Assembly: GCA_016706225.1 (NCBI GenBank)
Contig: JADJKB010000005.1
Span: 1-64,000 of the forward strand
Direction of reading: 5' to 3'
Source: Myxococcales bacterium
GTDB taxonomy: Bacteria; Myxococcota_A; Polyangia; Polyangiales; Polyangiaceae
DNA: 64,000 nt
Part shown: piece by piece, positions 64,000-64,000 of the stretch
How positions within the stretch are numbered: position 1 is the first letter of the stretch
How the letters are laid out: every line of letters starts with the position of its first letter
Translations under genes and position numbers: made by a program
Notes under the pieces: generated by a model
The model's database searches: none
What the model was told of the DNA's origin: nothing
What the model saw: only the letters and a program-made list of their open reading frames with translations

Positions 64000-64000
64000 G

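Overview
The window is high-GC DNA rich in lipoprotein genes with Gly-rich linkers, sigma54-type promoters, an NtrC-type regulator, and HEAT and beta-propeller lipoproteins. This fits a myxobacterium-like member of the Myxococcota, most likely the Polyangiales side. That assignment is inference from gene content; no rRNA gene is present. Many conserved genes are split by single-base frameshifts, densest after about 43 kb, and most are easier to explain as sequence errors than as decay. I annotated such genes across the shift and said so.

Left part (1-15.8 kb, nearly all minus strand). A divalent-metal RND efflux set (czcA-like pump running off the left edge, its metal-binding adaptor and a Cys-rich lipoprotein) lies beside a CadC/SmtB-like ArsR regulator and a Cys-rich lipoprotein; the last two share a duplicated promoter block. 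Two copies follow of a two-gene unit: a lipoprotein homologous to animal peptidylarginine deiminase (PAD), with the catalytic Asp, His-x-Asp and Cys in place, overlapping by ATGA with an exported HEAT-repeat protein. Between the copies lie a SAM methyltransferase, a DUF302 protein, a propeller lipoprotein and a PHM-like copper monooxygenase lipoprotein. A third, diverged PAD-HEAT pair is at 44.6-47.4 kb.

Middle (16.4-41 kb). A nuclease-like gene is followed by a 22-kb block bounded by 268-271 bp direct repeats (17626-17893 and 40127-40397). The block reads as a metal and stress island: an HMA-P2A ATPase fusion, a free HMA-like protein, a P1B ATPase with a CPD motif, a CopA-type Cu ATPase with YHS and HMBD domains, small Met- or His-rich membrane and lipoproteins, a YHS protein, phosphoketolase, two copies of a HAD phosphatase, a broken GH130 gene, a SRPBCC-methyltransferase fusion, and two of three DMSAAxH lipoproteins.

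Right part (41-64 kb). A nucleotidyl cyclase fused to a YHS domain, a second methyltransferase, a PaaK-like ligase, PAD-HEAT copy 3, Cys-rich and YVTN-propeller lipoproteins, a histidine kinase with its sigma54 activator, a multicopper oxidase/HMBD/TolC set, and a complete CusCBA-like Cu/Ag RND operon, ending in CAP-domain and Gly-rich lipoproteins.

Linking theme. At least eleven genes carry a -24/-12 sigma54 box, TGGCACG-N4-NTGC. In six the box sits 12-13 nt before the start codon, predicting essentially leaderless mRNAs, and a seventh is only slightly further away. A 17-bp dyad GTGAC-N7-GTCAC recurs upstream, twice at the same distances in front of the kinase-regulator operon and the third PAD operon. 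The inference is one sigma54-dependent envelope copper/metal-stress regulon centred on the two-component pair, with PAD-HEAT units among its outputs.
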